Positions 44,967-54,617 of a DNA stretch of 64,000 nucleotides are shown here, one piece after another. The notes under the pieces were generated by a model. It made no database searches. It worked only from the letters and a program-made list of their open reading frames with translations, and was not told where the DNA came from. The stretch is from UBA4782 sp034429195 (GTDB taxonomy: Bacteria > Chloroflexota > Anaerolineae > Anaerolineales > Anaerolineaceae): NCBI GenBank assembly GCA_034429195.1, contig DAOUGQ010000012.1:120765-184764 (forward strand), written 5' to 3'. Within the stretch, counting starts at the first letter, position 1; every line of letters begins with the position of its first letter. A program made the translations under genes and the position numbers.

Positions 44967-46742
44967 ATGGAAGAGTCGAATTATCAGCTTATTGACGGGA
45001 AAGTGATCATCAGGGTACGCGATCGTATCTGTGATTCGGGGGAAGAACTTCTTGCCAGCCCATTATTCATGGAAATTCTCAAACGCTGTACCGATGAACT
45101 CAGGCGGCATAATTCAAGTCTGTTAGATATCTTTGAAGATCATAATTTTACCCATAGCGACCTTCGAAAGCTGGCAGACACCCTGCATTACCTGTTGAAA
45201 GTGCCCGCTGATATGGTGCCACGATTGGTAGAAGGTTCCGAACATTTTTTCGCAAACCGGGCCTTGTTCAACGATTTCATCGAATACCTTTATAACTACT
45301 GGCGAAACCTGCAGCGTTTGATCATCTGTGATTCAGAAGGCAATCGTTTTGATAAGAAGCCATATCGCACTTTTAATAATACCGTTGAGCAGTTGACCAA
45401 TGTAGTTCGCAGCACGTATCGTGATCTGCAGGAAAATATTACCGGACTTCACCCACGAATTTACAGGCAGGTTCGTGCTGGTGCTGAAATTGCGACCATC
45501 GCCCTGCCACGCGATGTTGTTTACCCTGAAGATATTTACAACAATTACAATAAGCTAAATGCCATACCCATCATCCGACAGGTGCTCACTTACCCACCGT
45601 TAATTTTCAACCCGCCCATGAATAAACGTTCGGGAGTTTTTGAACGAGTGGATGTTAACCCACTCGATCAGGTGGAGCTACGTAGAAATAAGTGGTTGTG
45701 TTACCCCGCAAAAGTGGGTGATCTCATTATTATGGTTTACTTCACTCTGCGCTATTTTGACCTGGGTTTTTCTCTTGCGAACTTATTCGAGTTGGCAGAC
45801 GATGAAGACTTGAAACGAAAACCAGATGCAGTTTTTCTGTTTGGTGTACCGGCTCCCATTCAGGCCAGCCCAAACAACAATCAGACTATCTTTTTTGACG
45901 ATGTTGAAAATGATATGCTGGTGGGAACTGTTCCGGATAAGCCGGAATATGGCTACTTTGGATATCTCAAGAAGATGATCCTGACGCTCCATAATATCAA
46001 AATGATGAAGCGAAATCGAATGCCATTCCATGGTGCGATGGTGCATCTGGCTATTAAGGGGAGAGGTAGTGCCAATATCCTGATCATGGGTGATACTGGC
46101 GCGGGGAAATCTGAAACATTGGAAGCGCTGCGAAATATTGCCGGTGATGATGTCGAAGACCAAACGACCATAGCAGATGATATGGGTTCTTTGGAAATCA
46201 CTGCTGATGGGAGGATCGTTGGATATGGTTCTGAAATTGGTGCATTCATCCGCTTGGATGATCTGAATCCGGGGTATGCATTTGGTCAAATCGACCGCAC
46301 CATTATTATGAGCCCTGCAGAGACGAATGCGAGGGTGGTGCTGCCAGTTACCACCTTTGACACCATCAATCGAGGTTATCCGGTTGATTTTGTGCTGTAT
46401 GCCAACAATTATGAGGCAGTGGATGAGAAAAACCCTGTCATCGAGCGATTTGCAAATGCCGAAACTGCCTTGCAGGTTTTTCGCGAGGGAGCAGTAATGA
46501 GCAAGGGCACCACCACAACCACGGGGAAGGTAAGTACCTATTTTGCAAATGTATTCGGACCTCAGCAATACCAGGATGTGCATGAAGGTATTGCTGACCG
46601 ATTTTTCCATGCTTTTTATGAACGGAATGTTTACGTCGGGCAGATGCGCACCCAGCTTGGGATCAATGGGTGTGAGCAATCTGGCCCAGAACAGGCAGCT
46701 CGTATGCTTTTGAAATTAGTAGGAAGCAGCAAACAGCTTTAA
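44967..46742 (+). CDS. HprK/PEP-carboxykinase-like P-loop protein of unknown substrate
   Basis: This 591-aa protein has a P-loop GDTGAGKSE at residues 375-383, of the type shared by HPr kinase and ATP-PEP carboxykinase. It is followed by HprK-like acidic motifs (TIADDMGSL, residues 395-410 region) and FDTINRGYPVDF. The first ~350 residues are helical with a PIRQVLTYPPLI-type loop and have no other domain that I recognise. It could be a PEPCK-like nucleotide-binding enzyme or a protein kinase. Similar genes may be labelled PEPCK. GGAG lies upstream of the start. It is not in an operon. Confidence 0.7.
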   Translation: MEESNYQLIDGKVIIRVRDRICDSGEELLASPLFMEILKRCTDELRRHNSSLLDIFEDHNFTHSDLRKLADTLHYLLKVPADMVPRLVEGSEHFFANRALFNDFIEYLYNYWRNLQRLIICDSEGNRFDKKPYRTFNNTVEQLTNVVRSTYRDLQENITGLHPRIYRQVRAGAEIATIALPRDVVYPEDIYNNYNKLNAIPIIRQVLTYPPLIFNPPMNKRSGVFERVDVNPLDQVELRRNKWLCYPAKVGDLIIMVYFTLRYFDLGFSLANLFELADDEDLKRKPDAVFLFGVPAPIQASPNNNQTIFFDDVENDMLVGTVPDKPEYGYFGYLKKMILTLHNIKMMKRNRMPFHGAMVHLAIKGRGSANILIMGDTGAGKSETLEALRNIAGDDVEDQTTIADDMGSLEITADGRIVGYGSEIGAFIRLDDLNPGYAFGQIDRTIIMSPAETNARVVLPVTTFDTINRGYPVDFVLYANNYEAVDEKNPVIERFANAETALQVFREGAVMSKGTTTTTGKVSTYFANVFGPQQYQDVHEGIADRFFHAFYERNVYVGQMRTQLGINGCEQSGPEQAARMLLKLVGSSKQL

Positions 46743-46856
46743 GTTTTTTCCTGAGTCAATAGAATATTGCCTTTGCTCAGAATATTCTTACTGGCTGAAG
46801 TTTTAAGCAGAAAATATAGGATAAAATTAGGAAATTAACCCATTTGGGAGAGTCAT

Positions 46857-47291
46857 ATGCAAATTGAAATTGCAACCCAGGTAAATGAAGAACTGGTGGA
46901 AGCTTTCAACCGGTTGATACCTCAACTATCCTCCTCTGCAACCATCCCAACACGACAAGAACTCGAAGATCTGGTTGCCTCACGGTGTAACTCGGTTATT
47001 CTTGTTCGTCATGAAGATTTCGACAACCGCATCATGGGTACGCTGACTCTCGTGACTTTCCGCATTCCAACAGGTGTGCGTTCGTGGATCGAAGATGTCG
47101 TGGTGGATGAAGCTGCTCGGGGAAAAGGGCTGGGGAAAGCGCTTACCCTGGCAGCATTAGATCAGGCTCGAAAATTAGGTGCTAAAACGGTTGACCTGAC
47201 ATCTCGACCCAGCCGTGAAGCTGCCAACCACATGTACCAGAATGTGGGTTTCAAATTGCGCGAAAGCAATCTATATCGCTTTACACTTTAG
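46857..47291 (+). CDS. GNAT family N-acetyltransferase
   Basis: This 144-aa acetyltransferase has the acetyl-CoA motif RGKGLG (around 86-91) after the strand SWIEDVVVDEAA. The late NHMYQNVGF motif is also present. The substrate is unknown. GGGAG lies 8 nt upstream of the ATG. It is convergent with holA across a strong bidirectional terminator (47324-47354). Confidence 0.92.
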   Translation: MQIEIATQVNEELVEAFNRLIPQLSSSATIPTRQELEDLVASRCNSVILVRHEDFDNRIMGTLTLVTFRIPTGVRSWIEDVVVDEAARGKGLGKALTLAALDQARKLGAKTVDLTSRPSREAANHMYQNVGFKLRESNLYRFTL

Positions 47292-47323
47292 GTTTTAAAA
47301 ATTCAAGGCAATTGTTTTGACTA

Positions 47324-47354
47324 AAAAGTATCCGGAGAACCTCCGGATACTTTT
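47324..47354. terminator. Bidirectional terminator between GNAT and holA
   Basis: AAAAGTATCCGGAG (47324-47337) pairs perfectly with CTCCGGATACTTTT (47341-47354) around AAC, giving T-runs on both strands. Confidence 0.9.
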
Positions 47355-47355
47355 G

Positions 47356-48354
47356 TTATTTATTGGTTAGTTCAGCTACCAGAACATCGAAAGCCAGTTC
47401 AGGTGCGATCTGGCTGGTTTTTAGAGACTGATCCAATTTCAGTAACCGGCGATATATTTCTTTCAATTGTTGAAGATCATACCGGCGTGCCTGTTTTGCC
47501 ATTTTTTCTGCCACCAGAGAAGAACGGATTTCGGGTATCTCGCTTGATATGGATTGTAACCCGCCGCCATCATCCAGAAGTTCACGCACCTGTAATAGAA
47601 GCCTGAACTGCCGTACGACCATGCTAAAGATCTGTACTGGCTCCAGTTCATCCATCAGACGATGCAATTGGCTGAGCGCCTGCTTTTGGTTATGTTCAGC
47701 AAGTGCATCGACAAATTGAAAAATATTCCCGACTGCGTTGTTGGTGGAAAGGTTTTCTACATCAGCGACGTCGATGGCACGTTCATAATTGGTGAACGTC
47801 AGGAGTTTCTCCAGCTCTTTTTCAGCTTGCCGGGTATCGGTGCCGATCCATTCAGCCAACTGGTCGGCTGCCTGTGGGGTGATCTTCCCACCCATCACCT
47901 TTGCCTGTTTTTGCAGCCAACCTGGCATAGCATAGGCATTCGGAAGATGATACTCACGCCAATCTGCTTGAGATGGATGAGTCTTTACCCATTTTGCCAG
48001 CCAGTGCTTTTCAGGGTCAAAATGCTTCCATTTACCGCGGTCGAATGAATCGAATGCTTGAATAACAAGAAGAGTTGAGGTTGGCATTTGCTCTAGAACT
48101 GCCAGAAAACGCTGGCTATCCTGATGTTGAGATAAGTCGTTTACCAACACAAGACGACGGTCGGATAGGAATGGAAGAGTATTAACCGCAGTGCTGAGGT
48201 CTTCTTCGCTCATCTGTTTGCCTTCCAGCCGGGTAATATTCATCCCGCTGGGATCATCTTCCTGCATGATTTTTATGAGCTGTATGCATTCCTGGGAGAT
48301 GGCAAACTCATCATCACCGTGAAGGATGGAAATATTTTTACCAGGGCCACTCAT
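47356..48354 (-). CDS. holA: DNA polymerase III delta subunit
   Basis: This 332-aa clamp-loader delta subunit opens the sliding clamp. It has the degenerate AAA+ start (ISILHGDDEFAISQECIQLI), the helical middle (LTPQAADQLAEWIGTDTRQAEKELEKL) and the C-terminal collar helices (QALSQLHRLMDELEPVQIFSMVVRQFRLLL). The length is typical. GGATAGAGG precedes the ATG. It follows the DUF6391 gene by 9 bp in a radA-DUF6391-holA operon. Confidence 0.92.
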   Translation of the reverse strand: MSGPGKNISILHGDDEFAISQECIQLIKIMQEDDPSGMNITRLEGKQMSEEDLSTAVNTLPFLSDRRLVLVNDLSQHQDSQRFLAVLEQMPTSTLLVIQAFDSFDRGKWKHFDPEKHWLAKWVKTHPSQADWREYHLPNAYAMPGWLQKQAKVMGGKITPQAADQLAEWIGTDTRQAEKELEKLLTFTNYERAIDVADVENLSTNNAVGNIFQFVDALAEHNQKQALSQLHRLMDELEPVQIFSMVVRQFRLLLQVRELLDDGGGLQSISSEIPEIRSSLVAEKMAKQARRYDLQQLKEIYRRLLKLDQSLKTSQIAPELAFDVLVAELTNK

Positions 48355-48363
48355 CCTCTATCC

Positions 48364-48870
48364 TTAACCTGTAGTTAACACCCGGTGAGCGGTTGTATTT
48401 CGAAATGGCTGAAATTGGATGGACGAAATTTTCAAAGTATCTGGAGTAGGGCAGGTGGTGATCTTCTTTTGAGCCATTGGTCCAAGAGGTTGGGCAAGGA
48501 TCAAAACCAGGGTTACAACTGTCACTACCAGTGGAAGCCGGTCGAGTTTCTTCTTCCACCCCATACCAGCGCCTGCCATGGCAGCCCAGGCAGCGCTGCC
48601 AGCCAGCAATCCGCTGATGGCATAATTTGTTCCACAGTGGGGGTGAATTGCCAGGGAAGATTCACCAGCATTGAGACGTTTTAGAGCCTCTTCTGCTGCT
48701 GACAGCAGATCTTCTGTCTGTATATCCCCAATTACCCAAAAACCACGCCAATCAGAGTAACCAGCCATGAGAGGATATTTTTTCCGATTGGCGAGTACCT
48801 GCAGAGTCGCGTGCTCTAAAGCGTGATTTCGACGGATCCTGCCAATAATACCTTGATTGAAATAATCCAT
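48364..48870 (-). CDS. DUF6391 family membrane protein
   Basis: This 168-aa protein has the RNHALEHATLQVL motif near residue 14 and the HPHCGTNYAISGLL motif near 95. Two TM helices follow at about 102-120 and 130-150. These motifs define the DUF6391 family as I know it. The function is unknown. GAGGAG precedes the ATG. It sits between radA and holA with short spacings (30 and 9 bp), probably cotranscribed. Confidence 0.82.
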   Translation of the reverse strand: MDYFNQGIIGRIRRNHALEHATLQVLANRKKYPLMAGYSDWRGFWVIGDIQTEDLLSAAEEALKRLNAGESSLAIHPHCGTNYAISGLLAGSAAWAAMAGAGMGWKKKLDRLPLVVTVVTLVLILAQPLGPMAQKKITTCPTPDTLKISSIQFQPFRNTTAHRVLTTG

Positions 48871-48900
48871 TCTTTTCTCCTCTTTAAGAACCTGTTGAGG

Positions 48901-50301
48901 TTATTCATTACTTGCAGAGAGAAATGCATTTTCAAGAGCTTCGCGCAACGATCGGGCTTCATGAATCAGAATGCCATCGGGAAGGGTTTCTCCCCTGCGC
49001 ACCCTTTTAGGAATGATCGCCTTCTTGAATCCTAATTTGGCAGCTTCACGTAAACGAGTTTCCATCTGGCTGACCCAACGCAACTCCCCTGAAAGCCCAA
49101 CTTCACCGATCAGCACTGTATCTGCTCGCAACGGAAGGTCTTTTTGGGATGAAGTGATTGCTGCCGCAATTGCCAGGTCAGCAGCGGGTTCGCTGATACG
49201 CAATCCACCAATCACATTCACGAACACATCCTGTTCTGCCAGGCGAAGGCCCAGTCTCCGGGTGAGAACTGCCGAGAGAAGTAACAACCTGTTCATATCC
49301 ACTCCGTTGGGGGTGCGGCGCGGGTTGTTCAGGCTGGTATGGCTGGTAAGTCCCTGAACTTCAACCAGCAGGGGACGTGTGCCCTCCATGGTGACTGCAA
49401 TTGCACTGCCCGGTGTGTTGATAAGCCTTTCGGCTAAAAATGCTTCTGATGGATTGGGAACTTCTACCATACCGCCTTCACGCATTTCGAACACTCCCAC
49501 CTCTGAAGTTGCGCCAAAACGGTTCTTTACCGAACGAAGCAGGCGGAAAGATTGGAAAGCGTCGCCTTCCAGGTAGAGCACGGTATCTACAATATGTTCG
49601 AGGACACGGGGACCTGCAATCACGCCTTCTTTGGTAACATGACCAATGACAAAAACTGCCATTCCACTCGTCTTGGATAGCTCACGTAAACGGGATGCAC
49701 TTTCGCGCACCTGGCTGATCGAACCAGCGGAAGATTCCAGATCAGGAATGAATACCGTCTGGATGGAATCCACAATCAACATTTCTGGCTTGATTGCTTT
49801 TACATGCTCCAGAATGATATCCAGGTTGGTTTCTGTAACGAGAAACAAATTCTCTGGGTATTTATTTTGTTCTGACTTTGGCAATAACCGGGTGGCACGC
49901 ATTTTGATCTGTCGCTCGGATTCTTCTCCCGAAACATACAACACCTTGAAATGCGAGGCCATTTCGAGAGCAACCTGAAGCAGCAGGGTGGATTTGCCTA
50001 TACCTGGATCACCACCTACCAGGATGATGGAACCGGGCACCACGCCCCCACCCAATACACGGGCGAATTCGCCAATCGAGAGTGGCATTCGCTTTGTCAC
50101 ATCTCCTTCGATTTCATCGAGGCGCATGGGTTGAGAATGTGTCAAACTGACCAACCCGGTGATCTTTTGTGGAGGTGCTGCTTTTTCGATGACCTCTTCT
50201 ACCATGCTGTCGTACGTACCGCACTGAGGGCATCGCCCGAAAGAGCGTGCAAAAGTACGTCCGCACTGCTGACAAACATATTGGGTGATTAGTTTCGACA
50301 T
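48901..50301 (-). CDS. radA: DNA repair protein RadA
   Basis: This 466-aa RecA-like ATPase promotes branch migration during recombination. It has an N-terminal zinc finger (CQQCGRTF and CPQCGTY), Walker A GGDPGIGKST, the RadA-specific KNRFG motif and a C-terminal Lon-like domain (LPLRADTVLIGEVGLSGELR). GGAGAATGAT lies before the ATG. It leads a minus-strand operon with DUF6391 and holA, a link between recombination and replication. The assignment is secure. Confidence 0.97.
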   Translation of the reverse strand: MSKLITQYVCQQCGRTFARSFGRCPQCGTYDSMVEEVIEKAAPPQKITGLVSLTHSQPMRLDEIEGDVTKRMPLSIGEFARVLGGGVVPGSIILVGGDPGIGKSTLLLQVALEMASHFKVLYVSGEESERQIKMRATRLLPKSEQNKYPENLFLVTETNLDIILEHVKAIKPEMLIVDSIQTVFIPDLESSAGSISQVRESASRLRELSKTSGMAVFVIGHVTKEGVIAGPRVLEHIVDTVLYLEGDAFQSFRLLRSVKNRFGATSEVGVFEMREGGMVEVPNPSEAFLAERLINTPGSAIAVTMEGTRPLLVEVQGLTSHTSLNNPRRTPNGVDMNRLLLLSAVLTRRLGLRLAEQDVFVNVIGGLRISEPAADLAIAAAITSSQKDLPLRADTVLIGEVGLSGELRWVSQMETRLREAAKLGFKKAIIPKRVRRGETLPDGILIHEARSLREALENAFLSASNE

Positions 50302-50402
50302 ATCATTCTCCGTGGGTACTATGCTATCATAAATACAAGCTGATGGGTTAATGAGACTTAAGTTTTATTCATTGATAAAGCGATTATACAGGTAGAAAAC
50401 CT

Positions 50403-51305
50403 ATGCCATTGCTTAAAAATTCCACACGTTCTTTCCTTTCAGAAGCCCGAAAAACACAGAACTATTCCTTCTTTGATTTTCTTCACGGATTGTTTTACAT
50501 GATCTTTCCTTATCTGTATATTGGCAATGCGATGGGGGTGAGGAACCCTGCAAAAATATTCCAGTGGGTCACCAGACAAGGGCGAAAAGCCTTTCCTGTA
50601 TCTCGATCACTGGAAAAGGGGAATCCAAACGCCATACGATTTGCCGATACTTATCACGGGAAGGTTGTGCTTCTGGAAACCGCGACAAAATTAGTGACAA
50701 TCAACCAGGAAATTACTTACAGTTATCCCGAACATGTGATCCCTTACAAACTGGCGCGAGACATCATCCTGCATAATTCGGACCATATCGTTGCATTGGA
50801 TTGTCCTTGCAGGGTGAACAGGGAAAATCCCTGTAAACCATTGGATGTGTGTCTGATAATTGGTGAACCATTTGCCAGTATGGTCATAGAACATAACCCT
50901 CGTCATGCGCGATGGATAAATTCACAAGAGGCAATCAATATTCTCAAAGCAGAAGAAGATCGGGGGCATGTACACCATGCTTTCTTCAAGCAGGCAACTT
51001 TGAACCGATTTTATGCCATCTGCAATTGCTGCTCATGTTGCTGTGGGGCAATGGAGGCTCACCTGCATGGCAACCCCATGCTGGCTTCGTCAGGGTATAT
51101 CAGCAAGATTGATGTGACAAGGTGCCAGGGATGTGGCACGTGTGAAACAGTATGCCAGTTTCATGCAATTAAAGTTGTGAATGATGTTGCTTTTGTGGAT
51201 GAGGCTGCCTGCATGGGTTGTGGGGTGTGTGCCAGCCATTGCCCAAACGAAGCAGTCGAGCTTGTGCTTGCGTCGCAACGAGGGATGCCAATGGAAATTC
51301 CTTAA
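50403..51305 (+). CDS. Ferredoxin-like Fe-S protein with additional Cys motifs
   Basis: This 300-aa protein has a C-terminal two-cluster ferredoxin domain (CQGCGTCETVC and CMGCGVCASHCP), predicted to hold two [4Fe-4S] clusters. Upstream are two further Cys-rich motifs, DCPCRVN-x4-C-x5-C (around 133-150) and CNCCSCCCG (around 207-215), typical of a family of iron-sulfur proteins in anaerobes. An N-terminal hydrophobic stretch (about 27-45) may sit at the membrane. The role is electron transfer; the partner is unknown. The gene is monocistronic, divergent from radA. Confidence 0.85.
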   Translation: MPLLKNSTRSFLSEARKTQNYSFFDFLHGLFYMIFPYLYIGNAMGVRNPAKIFQWVTRQGRKAFPVSRSLEKGNPNAIRFADTYHGKVVLLETATKLVTINQEITYSYPEHVIPYKLARDIILHNSDHIVALDCPCRVNRENPCKPLDVCLIIGEPFASMVIEHNPRHARWINSQEAINILKAEEDRGHVHHAFFKQATLNRFYAICNCCSCCCGAMEAHLHGNPMLASSGYISKIDVTRCQGCGTCETVCQFHAIKVVNDVAFVDEAACMGCGVCASHCPNEAVELVLASQRGMPMEIP

Positions 51306-51501
51306 AATGTCCCATTTTTATCTCATCACGCTCTCAACCTCCTCCTAAATTTTGCGATTTAAGGGGAGGAGCAGCAAACCGATCTATTAAACCTTTCAGG
51401 GTTATTCATAATAAATCAAGGCTCCCCTAAATATTATAAACGGGTAGATTGGGTGTGGTCATGAGACTTATGTAAACTTTGATTCTTCTAAGGGCTTAAA
51501 T

Positions 51502-51534
51502 AAAACTGGGCGAGAATTTTCTCGCCCAGTTTTT
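51502..51534. terminator. Bidirectional terminator after clpC
   Basis: AACTGGGCGAGAA (51504-51516) pairs with TTCTCGCCCAGTT (51519-51531), with A- and T-runs on both sides. It lies between the Fe-S gene and clpC. The remaining bases 51306-51500 show nothing recognisable. Confidence 0.85.
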
Positions 51535-51539
51535 ATCTT

Positions 51540-54044
51540 TCATAGTACCGGCTCGGGTTCTGGCTCCGGTTCGTCTGTTTTATGCTTCAACACGACCTGG
51601 TTATCTTCATCGAGGGCAAGAACGATGGTTTCACCGTCTTTGAAGGCATGGGACAGCATGGCATCAGAAAGTTTATCCTCTATCATCTGCTGAATGACAC
51701 GCCGTAATGGGCGGGCACCCATATCAGGGTCGTATCCCTGTTCCGCCATCAAATCTGTGACTGCCGGGGTGGTTTCAACTGTGATATCATGCTCCTTCAA
51801 CCGTTCTGCTACTTTGGCGATTTCCAGATGGACGATCTGGTGAATATCATCTCGGTTCAGTGCACGGAAGACGACAACGCCATCCAATCTGTTGATAAAT
51901 TCTGGGCGAAATACCCGCTTGAGAGACTCAAGAAGTTTCTTGCGCATCTCTTCATACGCCAGTTTTTCCTCGGTGGCTTCATCTCGTTCAAGCTGGAAAC
52001 CGATGGAAGTTTGGTGCTTGATCACATCCGCTCCGATGTTGGAGGTCATGACAATAATCGTGTTGCGGAAGTCAACCTTGCGTCCTTTTGCATCCGAGAG
52101 ATGCCCCTCTTCCATGATCTGAAGCAGCATATTCATGGCTTCTGGGTGGGCTTTCTCGATTTCATCGAAAACGACAATTGAGTAAGGGTGACGACGAATT
52201 GCTTCAGTAAGCTGTCCGGCTTCTTCGTACCCCACATATCCAGGAGGTGCCCCAACCAACCGGCTAATGGAATGCCTTTCCATGAATTCCGACATATCCA
52301 ATTGCACCAGGGCTTCTTCGCTGCCAAACAGGAAGCGAGCCAGGGCTTTGGTAAGTTCTGTTTTACCGACACCTGTTGGTCCCAGAAAAACAAATGAACC
52401 AATGGGGCGGCGGGGGTCTTTCAACCCTGAACGGGCACGCCTTACTGCTTTGGAGATGGTTTCAATCGCTTCCTCCTGACCGATGATGTGCTGGCGGAGT
52501 TCATCTTCCATATGCAACAGACGGAGTGACTCTTCCTGTGCAAGCTGCATCACGGGTACGCCTGTCCACATGGAAACCAACTCTGCAATATCATCAGCCG
52601 TTACGACAGGACTGTTCTTACGATCCCAACCCTCGCGTAAAGAATCGAGCTGTTCTTCCAGTTTGCGCTGCTGATCCTGCAATCTATCCAGATCAGAATA
52701 TCGGTTTTCCTGCATTGCCAGTTTGATCTCTGGTTGCAAATCGCGGATCTTCTTCAATAATTCTTTACTGGTTTGCGCAGCTGGGCTTTTATACATTCTC
52801 ACTCGTGAAGAGGCTTCATCGATCAAATCAATTGCCTTATCAGGTAAGAAGCGATCGGAAATATAGCGAGCAGATAGATTGGCAGCAGCATCAAGCGCTT
52901 CATCGCTGATCTGTAAACGATGATGTTCCTCATATTTGCTGCGGATTCCTCGCAGGATTTTAATTGTCTCTTCTACGGTTGGTTCATTCACTGTGATGGG
53001 TTGGAATCTACGTTCCAGGGCGGCATCACTCTCAATGTGTTTGCGATATTCTTCTAATGTGGTAGCACCGATCACCTGTAATTCTCCACGTGAGAGTGCC
53101 GGCTTGAGAATATTAGCTGCATCCACAGATGAACCAGCTGCACCAGCGCCCACGAGCATGTGTAGTTCGTCAATGAACAAAATAGCGCCGGATTGTTTTA
53201 ATTCATCGATCACGCGTTTTAAGCGCTCTTCGAATTGCCCACGATACATCGTGCCAGCAACCAATGAACCAACGTCAAGCTGTAGTACCCGCTTGCCAAG
53301 TAGCAATGCAGGCACATCACCTTCAATGATGCGCTGTGCAAGACCTTCAACAATTGCAGTTTTACCAACTCCCGGTTCACCGATCAGGGCAGGATTGTTC
53401 TTATTACGCCGTGCCAATATCTGAATAACACGTTCGATTTCCATTTGACGCCCAATGACTGGATCGAGCTTTCCATCTTCCGCTTTGGTGGTCAGGTCGG
53501 TGGCCAATTGGTCAACCAGAGGGGTTTTTGGTGATTCTTTTTCTTTCTTTTGTGGAACAGCAGTTGGTGCAAGACCTCCTCCAGTGGGAGCAGTCTGTGA
53601 AGGTGTATTTTCTTGCAATACCCGGCGTGTCTGCCTTCGAATCTGTTCTGGGGTAACACCCAGCTTGCGAAGCACTTCATGCGCCTGCCCGTCGGTAGAT
53701 TGCACCAGCCCAAGCAACAAATGTTCTGTGCCAACATAGTGATGCCCTAATTTGCGGGCTTCGTTCAAGGCATTTTCCAGCACTTGTTGAACACCAGTTG
53801 AAAGTTCGATCTTACCACCTTGATATTTTCCAAAACCGCTGATCAATTCCACAACTTCTTGGACTCGTTTTGCTTCGAGACCCAATTCTGTCAGAACGCG
53901 ATGTGCAATTCCATTGTCTTCCAAAATCAAACCGATCAGAAGATGTTCTGTTTCAATTGTTTCATAGTGAAGCCGTTCAGCTTCTTGATGTGCCAGGCTG
54001 AGCACCCGGCGAGCTCTTTGGGTAAACCGCTCCATTCCAGCCAT
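51540..54044 (-). CDS. clpC: ATP-dependent Clp protease ATPase subunit ClpC
   Basis: This 834-aa AAA+ unfoldase delivers proteins to ClpP. It has an N-terminal Clp_N repeat pair (about 1-150), the D1 domain with Walker A GEPGVGKT, a middle region with a UVR-like segment, the D2 domain with GPTGVGKT, and the C-terminal sensor region. The protein ends in an acidic Glu-Pro repeat tail (EPEPEPEP), an oddity. The N-terminal M-F-R-pattern MERFTQRARRVL is canonical. GGAG lies before the start. No CtsR or CIRCE operator is seen; an imperfect palindrome lies at 54107-54130. It is monocistronic. Confidence 0.97.
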   Translation of the reverse strand: MAGMERFTQRARRVLSLAHQEAERLHYETIETEHLLIGLILEDNGIAHRVLTELGLEAKRVQEVVELISGFGKYQGGKIELSTGVQQVLENALNEARKLGHHYVGTEHLLLGLVQSTDGQAHEVLRKLGVTPEQIRRQTRRVLQENTPSQTAPTGGGLAPTAVPQKKEKESPKTPLVDQLATDLTTKAEDGKLDPVIGRQMEIERVIQILARRNKNNPALIGEPGVGKTAIVEGLAQRIIEGDVPALLLGKRVLQLDVGSLVAGTMYRGQFEERLKRVIDELKQSGAILFIDELHMLVGAGAAGSSVDAANILKPALSRGELQVIGATTLEEYRKHIESDAALERRFQPITVNEPTVEETIKILRGIRSKYEEHHRLQISDEALDAAANLSARYISDRFLPDKAIDLIDEASSRVRMYKSPAAQTSKELLKKIRDLQPEIKLAMQENRYSDLDRLQDQQRKLEEQLDSLREGWDRKNSPVVTADDIAELVSMWTGVPVMQLAQEESLRLLHMEDELRQHIIGQEEAIETISKAVRRARSGLKDPRRPIGSFVFLGPTGVGKTELTKALARFLFGSEEALVQLDMSEFMERHSISRLVGAPPGYVGYEEAGQLTEAIRRHPYSIVVFDEIEKAHPEAMNMLLQIMEEGHLSDAKGRKVDFRNTIIVMTSNIGADVIKHQTSIGFQLERDEATEEKLAYEEMRKKLLESLKRVFRPEFINRLDGVVVFRALNRDDIHQIVHLEIAKVAERLKEHDITVETTPAVTDLMAEQGYDPDMGARPLRRVIQQMIEDKLSDAMLSHAFKDGETIVLALDEDNQVVLKHKTDEPEPEPEPVL

Positions 54045-54201
54045 AATAAACTCCGTTTCTTCGAAAACCCATTACCGAAGTAATGAGTGATACCTTTAAA
54101 ATTAAACGATACACCATTTTGATGTGTCGTAATTCTACCAGAGAACGCATTCCATTTCATCCCCCAGGAAAATTTCTTGCATAAACTAACTTAAGTATTC
54201 T

Positions 54202-54537
54202 CTAATCTGGCAGCCATCCAAAGCGACGAAAATCAATCTGTCCCTGACTGTCAAATTCTACACCTTCTTCTTCGAGTAGCACCCTTTGCATCGGAGTGTC
54301 AAAACCTTCTCCCCTGAAGCTGATCTTCCCTTTCGAGTTGATTACCCTTTGCCAGGGAATGTCGCGACCGTCTGGTGTAGCAGCCATGGCATATCCCACC
54401 ATACGAGGAGAACAACCTCCAACAATGCGGGCGATTTGACCATAACTGGCTACTTTGCCACGAGGGATTTGCTTGACCAGGGCATAAATACGCTCGTAAA
54501 GACCTGATACTTTTGGAAAATCATTTTCATTACTCAT
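54202..54537 (-). CDS. Alkyltransferase-like protein (ATL) with Trp in place of the active Cys
   Basis: This 111-aa protein of the MGMT superfamily has the DNA-binding domain (PRGKVASYGQIARIVG, SPRMVGYAM), but the active-site PCHRV motif reads PWQRV (Trp62). It therefore cannot transfer alkyl groups and should act as an ATL, flagging O6-alkylguanine for nucleotide excision repair. The ATG at 54537 has TATATT ending 6 nt upstream and TTGCCA 16 bp before that, with no ribosome site; the longer frame to 54702 is not needed. It is divergent from hutU. Confidence 0.9.
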   Translation of the reverse strand: MSNENDFPKVSGLYERIYALVKQIPRGKVASYGQIARIVGGCSPRMVGYAMAATPDGRDIPWQRVINSKGKISFRGEGFDTPMQRVLLEEEGVEFDSQGQIDFRRFGWLPD

Positions 54538-54543
54538 ATGAAT

Positions 54544-54571
54544 AATATATCTCAATTTTTCTGGATGGCAA
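54544..54571 (-). promoter_or_regulatory. Leaderless promoter of the ATL gene
   Basis: On the minus strand TTGCCA (54566-54571) and TATATT (54544-54549) are 16 bp apart, and the -10 ends 6 nt before the ATG at 54537. Confidence 0.65.
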
Positions 54572-54617
54572 TAGTCACTTAAAAAGGAGACAAATAGTCG
54601 CTCGCTTTCACCTGTTG

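Noticed and set aside
54107..54130. CIRCE or CtsR operator before clpC
   Set aside because: The imperfect palindrome matches neither the CIRCE nor the CtsR heptad repeat.
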